Positions 44,633-54,185 of a DNA stretch of 64,000 bases are shown piece by piece. Both the position numbers and the translations under genes were made by a program. The notes beneath the pieces were generated by a model. The model saw only the letters and a program-made list of their open reading frames with translations. It was not told the origin of the DNA and did no database searches. How positions within the stretch are numbered: the first letter of the stretch is position 1; the number at the start of each line of letters is the position of its first letter. The stretch is from CAYJLF01 sp964371055 (GTDB lineage: Bacteria; Eisenbacteria; RBG-16-71-46; CAIMUX01). Where the stretch lies: assembly GCA_964371055.1 (NCBI GenBank), contig CAYJLF010000022.1, positions 1 to 64,000 of the forward strand, read 5' to 3'.

Positions 44633-45463
44633 CTACCTCCCCACCAGCGCGATGATCTCCGCGGCGCTCTCCTCGATCGCCTTGTGCGTCACATCGACCA
44701 CGGTCCAGCCGCCGCGCACGAGGATGCGGTGGAACCAGAGCAGCTCCTGCTCGATGTGGGCCATCTCGGAGTAGGAGAGCGCCATCCCGGGCGCCATCCG
44801 CCGCGAACGCTCGCGCCGCACACCGCTCAGCCAGTCGGGACGGGCCGAGAGCGCGATGACGCGGCTCGGTTCGACCTGGAAGAGCTCCTCCGGCGGGTCG
44901 AGATCGAGCACGATCGGCACGTTGGCGACATGCCAGCCGCGATAGGCGAGGAACATCGAGAGCGGCGTCTTGGAGCTGCGGGAGACGCCGATCAGGACGA
45001 GGTCGGCCGAGGTGATCTCGGAAACGCGCTTGCCGTCGTCGTGCTTGACCGCGAAGTCGATCGCATCGATCCGACGGAAGTACTCGGCGTCGATGGAGTG
45101 GAAGAGGCCGGCCTCCGCGCGGGGCGCGACTTCGAGGACCTCGGAGAGCCGCAGGATGATCGGGCCGAGCAGGTCGATCACCCAGACCCCCTGGCGCTTC
45201 GCCTCGGTCAGCATCCGTTGCCGGTGCTCGACCGAGACCAGGCTGTAGAGGATGGTCGCGCCCCGCCGCGCGGCGTCGGCCACGGCCTGGCGGATCTGTT
45301 CGACACTCCGGACCTCGGGAACTCTCTCCACCTCGATGGTGTGGGCGTCGAACTGGACCATCGCGGCCCGGACGACCCGTTCGCCGGTCAGGCCGCTGCC
45401 GTCGGAGACGACGAGGACGAGATGCGCCGGCGGGGTTGAAGGCGAGGGCGGATCGATGGTCAT
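44633..45463 (-). CDS. ppsR: PEP synthase regulatory protein (bifunctional kinase/pyrophosphorylase, DUF299)
   Basis: PpsR-type proteins switch phosphoenolpyruvate synthase or pyruvate phosphate dikinase off and on by ADP-dependent phosphorylation and phosphate-dependent dephosphorylation. The 276-residue sequence has the family start VLVVSDGSGLTGERVVRAAM, the P-loop GVSRSSKTPLSMFLAYRG, and VANVPIVLDLDPPEELFQVE. The end (VDVTHKAIEESAAEII) is also typical. No ppsA or ppdK gene is in the window, so its target must be encoded elsewhere. The start has no strong Shine-Dalgarno. Confidence 0.92.
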   Translation of the reverse strand: MTIDPPSPSTPPAHLVLVVSDGSGLTGERVVRAAMVQFDAHTIEVERVPEVRSVEQIRQAVADAARRGATILYSLVSVEHRQRMLTEAKRQGVWVIDLLGPIILRLSEVLEVAPRAEAGLFHSIDAEYFRRIDAIDFAVKHDDGKRVSEITSADLVLIGVSRSSKTPLSMFLAYRGWHVANVPIVLDLDPPEELFQVEPSRVIALSARPDWLSGVRRERSRRMAPGMALSYSEMAHIEQELLWFHRILVRGGWTVVDVTHKAIEESAAEIIALVGR

Positions 45464-45504
45464 GAGGAGACGCTAGCGCCCGTCGCGGCTCCCGGGCAAC
45501 CGCC

Positions 45505-48294
45505 TTATCGCACCACGATGAGGGATCGCGTCACCGCGGTTCCACCGGCCACAAACCGCGCCCAGTAGGTTCCCGCGGCCACGGCCCGGCCCGACGCGTC
45601 GGTTCGGTCCCAGGTGAATACGTGCCGGCCGGCGTCCAGTCCATAGCCGTCACACAGCGTTGCCACCCTCTGCCCATCCGCCGCGTAGATGGCGAGGCTT
45701 CCGGTCGTGGCTGCTTCGAGGGTGGTCGCGATGACCGCGTCGTGCGTGGAGGGGTTCGGCAGAATCGAAAGCGTGATCCCCGGATGGCGATCCACACCTG
45801 GCAAAACGGCGTCGGCGTCGCCATCCGGGCCGTCGTCGGCCGAGGAGACATCGGGAGCGGACTGCAGGGCGAGGTCGTCCAGGTACCAGCCGCGATCCTC
45901 GACGAGGTCATCGGCGCCGAAATGAAAACGAAGCCGGACCCAACGACCCAGATAGGCGTCGAGGGGCCAGGTCCGCTCGACCCACGCTCCGGAGACTCCG
46001 GAGAGGCCGGCTGTTCCCGCCAGCGGATTGCAGGCTCCACTCAGCGATCCGTCGTAACCCGGCAGCGGGTCGATGACCTGCCACGTCACCCCGCCGTCGG
46101 TCGAAGCCTGCAGGTTCCCTCCGTCCACTCCGGCCTGCGTCGACGTCCAACCCCAGAGGCGCAGCCGGGCGAACGCGTACGAGCGCAGACTGACCGGAGG
46201 GAAGTCGAGCCGGTAGTCGGCGCACCCTTCGTAGACGGTCCCGAGGATCGTCCCCCAGACCCGCTGGCCCGAGTGCGCGCCCGCCATCGCATCGACACCC
46301 CACTCCCATCCCGCGGAGGGCATGAGCCCTTCGTCGGACTCCTCGAAGTCCCAGGTCGAGGCGAGCACCAGATCGATCCCGTTGAGGTTCTGCCCCGGCG
46401 TGAGTTGAACGGTCAGGCCGCGCGGGAGCATCCCGGGATACGAGGCCGAGAGGTTGACCGCACCCGGTGTCACCGGAGCGAGCGAGAAGGCGCCGTCGAA
46501 CCCGGAGAGCGCCCAGGCCGGCTGTCCCTCGATCTCGATCCGGGCGCCCGAGAGCGGAAGCCCGTTTCGGCCGCGCACGATGCCGTGCACGCTGGCAGGA
46601 AGCGGTTGGTCGAAGGGAATCTCGATCTCGGCGATTCCACCGCTCGGCACGGTGAGTTCGCTCGTGACCGGGGCATAGCCGGGGAGTTCTGCCACCAGCG
46701 TGTAGAGCCCGGGGAAGAGCGAGGGGAGGGCGAACTCACCCGCGGCGTCGCTCGTCGCGGCCGCGTAGGTGGTGCCGCTCAGCTGGATGGTCGCGCCCTG
46801 TGGATCACCCCCGCCGGCGACGGCGATGTGCCCTTCGATCGCGCCGAGAGCGCCCTCTGCCTGGGCGAGCTGACCAAGGGTGACCACATTGGCCGCCGTG
46901 ATCTTCTGCCAGAAGGGAGCGGTGAGCTGGTCGACGGTGTCGCAGGTCTGGTGATAGCACGGATAGTCGTCCCACTCGTTCTCGATCGAGAGGATGGCCA
47001 CGAAGCCGTGATCGTGGAACGGCTCGTGATCGGAGCCCCAGCCCTCGCCCGGGTAGAGGTAGGTGGAAAGCCCGGCGTAGGTCTCGGCATTCTGCCGCAG
47101 CATCGTCATCAGCCAGAGTGAGGAGACACCCTGGCGGAATCCCTCGATCCAGAGGTCGGCGCCGGCCGGATCGTACCAGCCGATCATGTCGAAGGTGAGG
47201 ACTCCGCGGATGTCGAGGTTCTGTTGATCGGCCATCGCGGCGAAGTGCTCGCTCCCGATCAGCCCCTGCTCCTCGGCGGTCACGCAGAGGAAGTAGATCG
47301 TGTAGTCGGTCGGAATCCCGGCGAACAGCCGCGCCGACTCCAGGACCGCGACGGCCCCGGAGCCGTTGTCATCCGCGCCCGGCGCGAGGGTCAGCGGACT
47401 CGGCGAGATCGAATCGAGGTGTCCCAGGATCACATAGATCCGCGAGGGGTCGACCGTCCCGAGCTTGACTCCGAGGACGTTCTTCAGCGCGTGGCCGTTC
47501 CAGGTGAAGGAGTCGAAGGAGGTCTGCAATCCCAGCGCCGCAAACTCGTCGTAGACGTATTGGCAGGCCTCTTCCATCTGCGGCGCGTAGGCGTAGCGGG
47601 TCCGCAGGGTCGTCGACAGGTAGTCGAGATCGGCGTCGAAGCGATCCGAGTTCACGGCCTTGGTCAAGGCCTGCCAATACTCCGGAAGCTGTTCGCGGCT
47701 TCCATCGAGGCGCTCGGGATGCGAGGGATCGAAGCCGGCGGAGCGCCCGGCGTCGGCGCGCGCGGCCGCGCTCGCGGCGCGGGCGGCGGCCCGGGCCGGC
47801 GAAGTGAGCGGACGGCAGCGACCGCCCGGAGCCTGAGCCACGGCCCGCATCGACTCCGGGAGGCGAATGAGGATCCGCGACCGATCCCGCGCAAGTTCCC
47901 GGATCTGAGCCAGGTCGGCCCGGGACGGCGCACCCGGTCCCGATGCCGGGAGAACGGACTGCCAGGCGGGGGGGATCTCCCCGTGCTGCAGGCGGGCGAA
48001 GGTCGAGGGGGAGACGAAGTAGAACCGCCTGCCATCGTCGTAGTCGCCGAGTCGCGTGAGTTCCGGAGTGTCGCGTTCAACCGCACCGGCCGGAAGGAGT
48101 CCGATCTCGCCGCCGTCGATCGACTCGAGCGGAGTCCAGCCGTCCGGCGCCGTGGTCGGCGCCCCTGACCAGCGGACCAGGATCAGCGGCTCCTCGGGCC
48201 GAGCGGAGGCGCCACCCGTGGAGGATGGGAAGAACCCGGCGAGGTAGATGAACGTGATGACGGCGGCGAGGCAGACCACGGTGAAACGGTGCAT
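45505..48294 (-). CDS. Secreted M28 metallopeptidase with carboxypeptidase-regulatory-like and FlgD-like domains
   Basis: The 929-residue protein begins with a signal peptide (FTVVCLAAVITFIYLAGFF). After a prodomain, the M28 domain (about 230-465) has all the di-zinc ligand motifs: VILGHLDSIS, GADDNGSGAVAVLES, TAEEQGLIGSEHF, FDMIGWYDPAGAD and GSDHEPFHDHGF. Two beta-sandwich regulatory-like domains follow (QGATIQLSGTTYAAATSDAA; GARIEIEGQPAWALSGFDGA). Then comes an immune-inhibitor-A-like jelly roll (RLDFPPVSLRSYAFARLRLW). A FlgD-like end closes the protein (LAIYAADGQRVATLCDGYGL ... SLIVVR). It is probably an aminopeptidase acting outside the cell. A TACACT box lies 43 bases upstream. Confidence 0.9.
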   Translation of the reverse strand: MHRFTVVCLAAVITFIYLAGFFPSSTGGASARPEEPLILVRWSGAPTTAPDGWTPLESIDGGEIGLLPAGAVERDTPELTRLGDYDDGRRFYFVSPSTFARLQHGEIPPAWQSVLPASGPGAPSRADLAQIRELARDRSRILIRLPESMRAVAQAPGGRCRPLTSPARAAARAASAAARADAGRSAGFDPSHPERLDGSREQLPEYWQALTKAVNSDRFDADLDYLSTTLRTRYAYAPQMEEACQYVYDEFAALGLQTSFDSFTWNGHALKNVLGVKLGTVDPSRIYVILGHLDSISPSPLTLAPGADDNGSGAVAVLESARLFAGIPTDYTIYFLCVTAEEQGLIGSEHFAAMADQQNLDIRGVLTFDMIGWYDPAGADLWIEGFRQGVSSLWLMTMLRQNAETYAGLSTYLYPGEGWGSDHEPFHDHGFVAILSIENEWDDYPCYHQTCDTVDQLTAPFWQKITAANVVTLGQLAQAEGALGAIEGHIAVAGGGDPQGATIQLSGTTYAAATSDAAGEFALPSLFPGLYTLVAELPGYAPVTSELTVPSGGIAEIEIPFDQPLPASVHGIVRGRNGLPLSGARIEIEGQPAWALSGFDGAFSLAPVTPGAVNLSASYPGMLPRGLTVQLTPGQNLNGIDLVLASTWDFEESDEGLMPSAGWEWGVDAMAGAHSGQRVWGTILGTVYEGCADYRLDFPPVSLRSYAFARLRLWGWTSTQAGVDGGNLQASTDGGVTWQVIDPLPGYDGSLSGACNPLAGTAGLSGVSGAWVERTWPLDAYLGRWVRLRFHFGADDLVEDRGWYLDDLALQSAPDVSSADDGPDGDADAVLPGVDRHPGITLSILPNPSTHDAVIATTLEAATTGSLAIYAADGQRVATLCDGYGLDAGRHVFTWDRTDASGRAVAAGTYWARFVAGGTAVTRSLIVVR

Positions 48295-48607
48295 TCCCGG
48301 AACCCCCGGCTAGGTGGAAGGCTGGCACTTCGCTAACAGTGTAGCGCATGCGATCCCGAAGCGCGGAGGCAGGTGAAGCCCCGCTGCCCCGGGCTGGCCG
48401 GGCGCCACCGCGCTCGTGGCCGCGGGCGTCGTCCGGAAACAACGACTCAGGAGAGCGCTTCTGCGCGTTGTGGTATCATCGTGAGCGGTTGTTCACAGCC
48501 TGCCCCGGCCGACCTCGGGACGCGAGACGGCGGCCTGAGCAGAGACGCCGTTCGATCGTGATCCGGGCTCGCCGACACTTGAGCCCCATCGCGCAGGAGG
48601 AATCATC
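48295..48607. other. Divergent intergenic region between two secreted-protein genes
   Basis: This 313-base spacer separates the M28 gene (minus) and the gene at 48608 (plus). It holds TACACT on the minus strand (48338-48343) and an AT-richer TATCAT near 48474-48479 on the plus strand. I see no supported gene or strong hairpin. Confidence 0.5.
48338..48343 (-). promoter_or_regulatory. Possible -10 box (TACACT) for the M28 peptidase gene
   Basis: TACACT on the minus strand lies 43 bases before ATG 48294. No convincing -35 lies at normal spacing. Confidence 0.25.
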
Positions 48608-50500
48608 ATGCTGCGGCACCTTCCTTCCATGATCCCGATCTGCATCGTCGCCCTGCTGGCCATTCCGGCCGGACGGGCCTCCGCCGCGGATACTCCGACC
48701 GCCTCGGGCGCGCCTCCGGGGTACGAGCGGGCGACCGGCGCAGGCCCGACCGTCCCGATCGGCCTCGACGACATGCTCCAGCCGCGCTTCGACCGCCCCG
48801 GATCGGGGGCGTCGGTGCCGGGGGTGTCCGATTGGGGTGCATCGGACCGACCCGCACCCGAGCAGCGGATGCTGTGGGAACTGCTGCAGGCGATCCCCCC
48901 GTCCCGGCGTGACGCCGCCGCGATCGAGGTCGAACCGCGGGACGGGGGAGGCGGGCGGGAAACCGGCGAGATTCGCGGGATCGAGGCGCTCTGGCGCCGC
49001 GGTCTCCACGACGAGGCCATCGTCGCGCTTCGGACGTTGGAGCAATCCGGAGGGCTGGCCGGCCTGGGCATCGCATGGAGCGACGGAGCGGCCGGTCCTT
49101 CGCGCGGTTACGGGGATGTGCGCATCGGAGGCACGAGGGAAGAGGGCAGGACCGTCTGCCTCGACTATGACACCCAGACGGGCCACCTTTTCAGCGTCGT
49201 CCAGTGGGGATCGACCACCGGAACCTCCGCGTGGACCACGAACATCTCCACCGATCGCGGGGCGACCTGGTCGGAGACCTACGACTGGCTCTCCTCGGTC
49301 GGCATCCTCGACGTCGACGCTGCGGTCGTGGGTGACTGGCTGTACGTGGGCTATCTGGCGGGGAACGCCACGTACGAACTCCGGTTCCGGCGTTGTCTGG
49401 TCACCAGCGGATCCGTGGACGCGATCTATGGGTTCCACCCCGCGATCCTCGCCAGCCCGGCGACCTTCACCGAGATCGCCGTCGCGAGCAATGCCGCGGA
49501 CTTCGACAACCGGATCTACGGTTTCGGGATCGACAGCGACCATGCCCTGCGCTTCGCCTGGGACGCGGCCTTCGACGGCACGACCTTCACGGAGGATTCC
49601 CCCGCCGGTGTCGCCAACGCCTCGGCGGGACTCGCCGCAACCTGGAACCACCAGCACGAGTGCGACGAGATGCTCTTCGTCTCCTACGCGGGGACCGACG
49701 GTGGAATCCACCTGCAAATGTACGCCGAGCCCGTCTGGACGCACCGGATGATCCAGACGGGAGCCGGAACAACGCGCGACACATCGATCTCTTCGTGGGG
49801 CCAGTTCGTGATCTGCGCCTATGAATATCCCTACACGAGCGGCACAGGAGTTCGGTACGACGTGACCTACGACTGCGGGCAGAGCTGGAACTATGGGGAC
49901 CTGGCCGAGCCGGAAGGCGCCGCGACCGGCTATATGAGCCCATCCGTGGATGCCCGGAGCGGCGCCGGGACCGCCGTCGTCTACCAGGGGGAGATCGGTG
50001 AGCCGGACGTGGCGTACTACCGCTACCGGTCCGGATACGCCCCCGGTCCTTGGAGCGATCCCGAGGCTTTCAATGACCACGATGTGATCACCGGATCCGA
50101 CACGGCGATCAGCTCGGTGGCCAACCCCGCCGGGGCGATGGAGCACGGTGCGATCTACCTGTCCGGGGCCGGCGCTCCGTGGTTCGATCGCCTGGGACCG
50201 GCGACATCCGACGCGCCGCTGGCGACTTCGGGTGCTTCTGTCCTGAGGCTCCTGCCGGCCGCGCCGAATCCGACCGGCGACCGGGCGATGCTCAGGTTTG
50301 TGCTGTCAGAGCCGTCGGCGACCCGCCTGGAGCTGTTCGATGTGGCCGGTCGTCGCGTCGCGACGGTGTTCGACCGGTTCCTCGATGCCGGCCTGCACGT
50401 AGTTCCGCTCGACGGACCGGGGATTGCACCCGCGGTCTACTACTATCGGTTGACGGCAGGGATCAGCCGGGAGGAAGGACGCGTGGTCCTGGTGCGTTGA
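48608..50500 (+). CDS. Secreted sialidase-like repeat protein with FlgD-like C-terminal domain
   Basis: The 630-residue protein has a signal peptide (IPICIVALLAIPAGRASA). The central part has Asp-box-like segments (TNISTDRGATWSETYDWLSS, DVTYDCGQSWNYGDLAEPE) in a probable six-bladed propeller spanning about 170-540. The last 75 residues are FlgD-like (LELFDVAGRRVATVFDRFLD, ending RVVLVR). AGGAGG (48596-48601) precedes the ATG. No enzymatic signature is recognisable, so extracellular binding is the most that can be said. It ends 20 bases before the convergent DinB gene. Confidence 0.82.
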   Translation: MLRHLPSMIPICIVALLAIPAGRASAADTPTASGAPPGYERATGAGPTVPIGLDDMLQPRFDRPGSGASVPGVSDWGASDRPAPEQRMLWELLQAIPPSRRDAAAIEVEPRDGGGGRETGEIRGIEALWRRGLHDEAIVALRTLEQSGGLAGLGIAWSDGAAGPSRGYGDVRIGGTREEGRTVCLDYDTQTGHLFSVVQWGSTTGTSAWTTNISTDRGATWSETYDWLSSVGILDVDAAVVGDWLYVGYLAGNATYELRFRRCLVTSGSVDAIYGFHPAILASPATFTEIAVASNAADFDNRIYGFGIDSDHALRFAWDAAFDGTTFTEDSPAGVANASAGLAATWNHQHECDEMLFVSYAGTDGGIHLQMYAEPVWTHRMIQTGAGTTRDTSISSWGQFVICAYEYPYTSGTGVRYDVTYDCGQSWNYGDLAEPEGAATGYMSPSVDARSGAGTAVVYQGEIGEPDVAYYRYRSGYAPGPWSDPEAFNDHDVITGSDTAISSVANPAGAMEHGAIYLSGAGAPWFDRLGPATSDAPLATSGASVLRLLPAAPNPTGDRAMLRFVLSEPSATRLELFDVAGRRVATVFDRFLDAGLHVVPLDGPGIAPAVYYYRLTAGISREEGRVVLVR

Positions 50501-50519
50501 TGCGCCCGCGGCGGCCCGA

Positions 50520-51002
50520 TCAGCCGATCGGGAAGTTGATCCCCTCGACCGGGTGTCCCAGGAGACGGCACATCGCGCTGACTTGCCCCTGGTGGTGGTA
50601 GAGGTGGGTCACGACGCGCAGGATCACCCGCGCCGGCGCCAGCACCTGTTCGCGATGACCCCAGGTCATCATCGGCCGCGCCGTGTTCAGTTCGTCCGCG
50701 GAAGCCCCCCGCAGGTACTCTCCGGTCGCCTCGGCGACTCGGGCCCGATAGGACTCGAGCGTCGCGATCGTCGGATAGGATGCGTCATTGTCATCGGCCT
50801 CGACCCGGCCGTGGAGTACTCCGACCCAGTACTCCTCGGCGCCGATGACGTGATGGATCTGCAGCCTCACGGACGGATACCCGAATCCGTCCAGCTTGCG
50901 GTCGAGGTCCCCGGCGTCGAACGGCACGCAGTGCTGCAGGAGCTGCGCCAGGTTGCGGTGAGCCCGCTCGTGGATGTCGAAGAGCGCGTGAGCCGTGTAC
51001 AT
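50520..51002 (-). CDS. DinB family protein (four-helix bundle)
   Basis: ATG 51002, preceded by GGAAGGGG, gives 160 residues, the normal DinB/YfiT length. Three His residues expected to bind a metal are present: one in RLQIHHVIGAEEYWVGVLHG near residue 50, and two in VVTHLYHHQGQVSAMCRLLG near 136-140. DinB-like proteins are often thiol-dependent transferases or stress-related, but the role here is unknown. The gene lies between secreted-protein genes with no evident link. Confidence 0.85.
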   Translation of the reverse strand: MYTAHALFDIHERAHRNLAQLLQHCVPFDAGDLDRKLDGFGYPSVRLQIHHVIGAEEYWVGVLHGRVEADDNDASYPTIATLESYRARVAEATGEYLRGASADELNTARPMMTWGHREQVLAPARVILRVVTHLYHHQGQVSAMCRLLGHPVEGINFPIG

Positions 51003-51101
51003 CGGGTCCCCTTCCAGCCGCTGCGTGCCGCCTCGCAGCGTAACCATCTCAGTGCGGTCCCGTGCGACCGGAAGAGCGTCCCCGGCCGCACGGTAACCTC
51101 G

Positions 51102-54100
51102 TCAATGGTACATCGCTTTGATCCGCCCCCAGGTCGTCTTCTCGACCGGCACGGACCAGTCGTGGAGCCATCCACCCAGGCCGAGAGCCTGGGTCGCGTA
51201 TCCGGCCGCGCTCAGATGGTGCCAGCCGGTCGGGTAGCCGAGTCCGGGCGCGATGTTCGTGCAGGGAAAGCCGCCCGGGCCGTTCTCGTCCATGGCGCAG
51301 CCGAACTGCGCCTCGACCCCTTCGAAGCTGCGCGGCCAATAGCCGACGAAGAAGCCCCACCCGCCCGTGCTGACGTCCCCGATCGGGATGTCGAACGCGC
51401 TGACTCCCGGCCAGGCGGCCACGCCGGTGATCTGGACCGGAGTGGTGACCGAGAGGACGTTTCCGGGGATGTCGCAAACCTGGTCGTAGTCCCAGATGTA
51501 GAGGTCGATCGTGCCCGAGCCGCTCATGACGCCCCAGCGGGTGAGCAGGAGTTCGGCGCCACAGATCTCGCCGTCGAACCCGAGGTACCCCTCGGCGAAC
51601 GCGCCGAAGTCCGGCGGGATCACCCCCTGGTGCTGCCAGGTGAAGGCATTCTCGGTCGTGCCGTCGTGGTTCAGATAGAGGTTGGCCGGCGGACAGGGGT
51701 TGTCCCGGGTCGAGGGCGAGGCGATGCCGGAGCGGCTTCCGGCCGATGTCGTGGCGTTCGCGTCACGGGTTCCGGCCGGTGGCGCGACCGGTCCGCGGCA
51801 GCAGGGGTTGGGATCGCAGTCGGTGCCGTCTCCCAGCCAGATCCCGAGGCAACCGCCTTCTGAGGCCATCACGCAGGAGGTGCCGTAGCAGCAGGCGCCC
51901 GATGGCGGCGGCATGGGACAGGGATTGGGCGTGCACGGGATCCCCTCCCGCCAGTCTCCGGTCGGGCAATCGACCTCGGCCTGCACGATGCACTGTCCAT
52001 TGGGATAGCAGCAGGCGCCGGTCGGCGGCTGCGGACAGGGGTTGGGCGAGCAGGTCGTCTCGGGACCCAGCCAGAGATCGCCGCAGTCGAGTTCGCTCGT
52101 GAGGGTGCACGATCCGTTGGCATGACAACAGGCGCCGGCGGGAGGCGGCTCTGGGCAGGGATTCGGGTCGCACGGCACACCCTCGCGCCAGTCGCCCGTC
52201 GCGCAGGCGAACTGCGTCATGACCTCGCAGCTCCCGTCGGGGAAACAGCAGGCGCCCTCGGGAGGCTGTGGGCAAGGGTTCGGCTCACAAGGAACCCCCT
52301 CGCGCCAGTCGCCGGTGGAACAGTTGGCCTGGGTGGTGAAGACGCATTGCCCGTCGGGTTCACAACAGGCGCCCTCGGCGGGCTGCGGGCAGGGATTCGG
52401 AGTGCAGGAGCCGTCCACGAAAACGCCGCCGAGCGCGGTGCAGTTCGACGACGGGAGCAACATGCAGGCGCCGCTGGCGAAGCAGCAGGCGCCGCTCGGG
52501 GTCTGGGACCCGCAGGGAGTCTCTCCGGCGATGCCGAAGCCGATCGAGCCGAGTCCCTCGATCGGAACGACGTGCGGCGGCGTGTAGTCATCCGCGAACT
52601 CGGTGGCTTGGACCGGGTGGGGTGCGGTGCTCCAGACGCTGCCCTGATAGCCGTAGCCACCGAACCAGTAGACCTCGCTGATCCGGCCCGTCAGGGTCTG
52701 ATAGAAGGAGATGCCGACCCCGCCCCCGGGCGTGTTTGGCCAGCCGTTCTGCGCGATCTCGAAGTCCATTGCGTTCGGCAGGCCCGCACCGAGGATGAAG
52801 ACGGTCCCCGGGTCGAACGTCTCCCCGAAGGTCAGCGCCTTCAGGCGCGGGAAGTTCTCGTCCGGGAAGGCTGCGTAGACTTTCCACACGGACGGAACGC
52901 CCACCGGGGCCGCGTTGTCGATGTCGTCGCAGGAGGGGGGCGGATCGCTAGGATAGTCATTGCTGTCGGTCGTGTAGGTCAGGCCCGTGTCGTGAACGAC
53001 GAGGACCCCGCCCTCATTGATATAGCCTCCCGAGGTCGGGCAGGGATTCGGATCGCATCCCACCCCCTCGCGCCAGTCTCCGGTCGGGCAGTCCGACTCC
53101 GTAGAATACGTGCAGAAGCCGCCGGGGTAGCAGCAGGCACCCTCGGGCGGTGGGAGTGGGCACGGATTCGGCGCGCACGGCACGCCTTCGCGCCAGTCAC
53201 CGGTCGGGCAGTTGGCCTGGGTCCGGACCAGGCACTGCCCGTCTGGGTAGCAGCAGGCGCCGGTCGGGGGTTGCGGACACGGGTTGGGCGAACACACGGT
53301 GTCAGGTCCGAGCCAGAGGTCGCCGCACTCCGCTTCCGTCGTGATCGTACAGGTTCCATTCGGCCGGCAGCAGGCCCCCGTGGGGGGAGGCTGCGGGCAG
53401 GGGTTGGGATCGCACGGCACCTCCGCCCGCCAGTCGCCCGTCCCACAGCTGACTTCGGCCGTGGTGGTGCAGTGTCCGTCTTCGAAACAGCACGCGCCGG
53501 AGATCACCCCGCTGCACCACGCGCTCAGTCCGAAGGCCTGCACTTGGTAGCCGGCCACGCTGGGGTTCCCCCACCCTGTCGGATAGCCGATCCCAGGCGC
53601 GACGTTCGTCCGGGGCACTCCACCCAGGCCATCCTGGTCCATCGCGCAGCCGAACTGGGCCGGTGCACCCACGAAACTCCGCGGCCAGTATCCGATGAAG
53701 ATCCCGTTCGGCCCGGCCGGCGCGTCGTTGAGGTCGAGGTCCAGGGTGGTGACGGAGGGCCAGCCCGTGACACCGGAGATCGGAACGTGGGTGGTGACGG
53801 AGAGAACGTTCCCCGGGTTGTCGCTTCCGGTGTCGTAGTCCCAGACGAAGAGATCGACGGTGCCCGCTCCGGTCATCGAACCCCAGCGGGTCAGCAGGAG
53901 CTCTCCACCGCAGACGACCCCCTGGGTGAGGTCCGGGTAGCCTTCGGCGAAGGCGCCGTAGTCGGGAGGCTGGACGCCCGGGCCCTGCCAGGTAAACGAC
54001 ATCTCGGTTCGGTCGTCGTGGTTGCGGAACAGCACCGACGGTGGGCAGGGGTTGCTGCGCGGCGTGTCGACCGCCCGGCCTTCGCCGGGGCCCGCGGATG

Positions 54101-54185
54101 TGCTCGCCGCGAGTTCGGTTCCGCTGGAGGGGGACGTAATCGCGGCCAGGAGGGTCGCGACAGCGAAGAGTGCCGACAGCTTCAT
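51102..54185 (-). CDS. Mosaic Cys-rich secreted protein (1027 residues) with WGRIK tail
   Basis: A signal peptide (MKLSALFAVATLLAAITSPS) is followed by shuffled modules. They are an NHDGTTENAFTWQ-type module (about 45-225), four GACC modules (230-385), a VVHDTGLTYTTD-type module (388-560), six GACC modules (565-798), a second NHDGTTENAF module (828-1010) and the tail PVEKTTWGRIKAMYH. Each GACC module has six Cys in the pattern GACC-x(5-7)-C-x(8-10)-C-...-C-x-PNPC and would need an oxidising, extracytoplasmic place to form disulphides. The large modules match no family I can name. GAGGTG precedes the ATG. It is a paralogue of the larger protein upstream on the same strand. Confidence 0.88.
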   Translation of the reverse strand: MKLSALFAVATLLAAITSPSSGTELAASTSAGPGEGRAVDTPRSNPCPPSVLFRNHDDRTEMSFTWQGPGVQPPDYGAFAEGYPDLTQGVVCGGELLLTRWGSMTGAGTVDLFVWDYDTGSDNPGNVLSVTTHVPISGVTGWPSVTTLDLDLNDAPAGPNGIFIGYWPRSFVGAPAQFGCAMDQDGLGGVPRTNVAPGIGYPTGWGNPSVAGYQVQAFGLSAWCSGVISGACCFEDGHCTTTAEVSCGTGDWRAEVPCDPNPCPQPPPTGACCRPNGTCTITTEAECGDLWLGPDTVCSPNPCPQPPTGACCYPDGQCLVRTQANCPTGDWREGVPCAPNPCPLPPPEGACCYPGGFCTYSTESDCPTGDWREGVGCDPNPCPTSGGYINEGGVLVVHDTGLTYTTDSNDYPSDPPPSCDDIDNAAPVGVPSVWKVYAAFPDENFPRLKALTFGETFDPGTVFILGAGLPNAMDFEIAQNGWPNTPGGGVGISFYQTLTGRISEVYWFGGYGYQGSVWSTAPHPVQATEFADDYTPPHVVPIEGLGSIGFGIAGETPCGSQTPSGACCFASGACMLLPSSNCTALGGVFVDGSCTPNPCPQPAEGACCEPDGQCVFTTQANCSTGDWREGVPCEPNPCPQPPEGACCFPDGSCEVMTQFACATGDWREGVPCDPNPCPEPPPAGACCHANGSCTLTSELDCGDLWLGPETTCSPNPCPQPPTGACCYPNGQCIVQAEVDCPTGDWREGIPCTPNPCPMPPPSGACCYGTSCVMASEGGCLGIWLGDGTDCDPNPCCRGPVAPPAGTRDANATTSAGSRSGIASPSTRDNPCPPANLYLNHDGTTENAFTWQHQGVIPPDFGAFAEGYLGFDGEICGAELLLTRWGVMSGSGTIDLYIWDYDQVCDIPGNVLSVTTPVQITGVAAWPGVSAFDIPIGDVSTGGWGFFVGYWPRSFEGVEAQFGCAMDENGPGGFPCTNIAPGLGYPTGWHHLSAAGYATQALGLGGWLHDWSVPVEKTTWGRIKAMYH
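51105..51149 (-). other. C-terminal WGRIK tail (PVEKTTWGRIKAMYH)
   Basis: These are the final 15 codons before the stop. The tail is identical to that of the 1658-residue paralogue and homologous to the ends of the proteins at 16260 and 18241. Confidence 0.85.
51156..51704 (-). repeat. NHDGTTENAF module, copy in 1027-residue protein (C-terminal)
   Basis: About 180 residues: LNHDGTTENAFTW, ELLLTRWGVMSGSGTIDLYI, FFVGYWPRSFEGVEAQFGCA, GYPTGWHH. The nearest relative is the last copy of the larger protein. Confidence 0.8.
51792..52493 (-). repeat. Block of six GACC Cys modules
   Basis: Six consecutive units with phrases such as TGDWREGVPC and CxPNPC. The last is the short variant ending PNPCCRG. 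Confidence 0.85.
52506..53024 (-). repeat. VVHDTGLTYTTD module, copy in 1027-residue protein
   Basis: About 173 residues: GVLVVHDTGLTYTTDSNDY, VWKVYAAFPDENFPRLKALT, NGWPNTPGGGVGISFYQT, YWFGGYGYQG. Two further copies lie in the larger protein. Confidence 0.8.
53031..53498 (-). repeat. Block of four GACC Cys modules
   Basis: Four six-Cys units between the first large module and the VVHDTGLTYTTD module. Confidence 0.85.
53511..54053 (-). repeat. NHDGTTENAF module, first copy in 1027-residue protein
   Basis: A divergent copy (FRNHDDRTEMSFTWQ) with GELLLTRWGSMTGAGTVDLF, GIFIGYWPRSFVGAPAQFG and GIGYPTGWGNPS. Confidence 0.8.
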
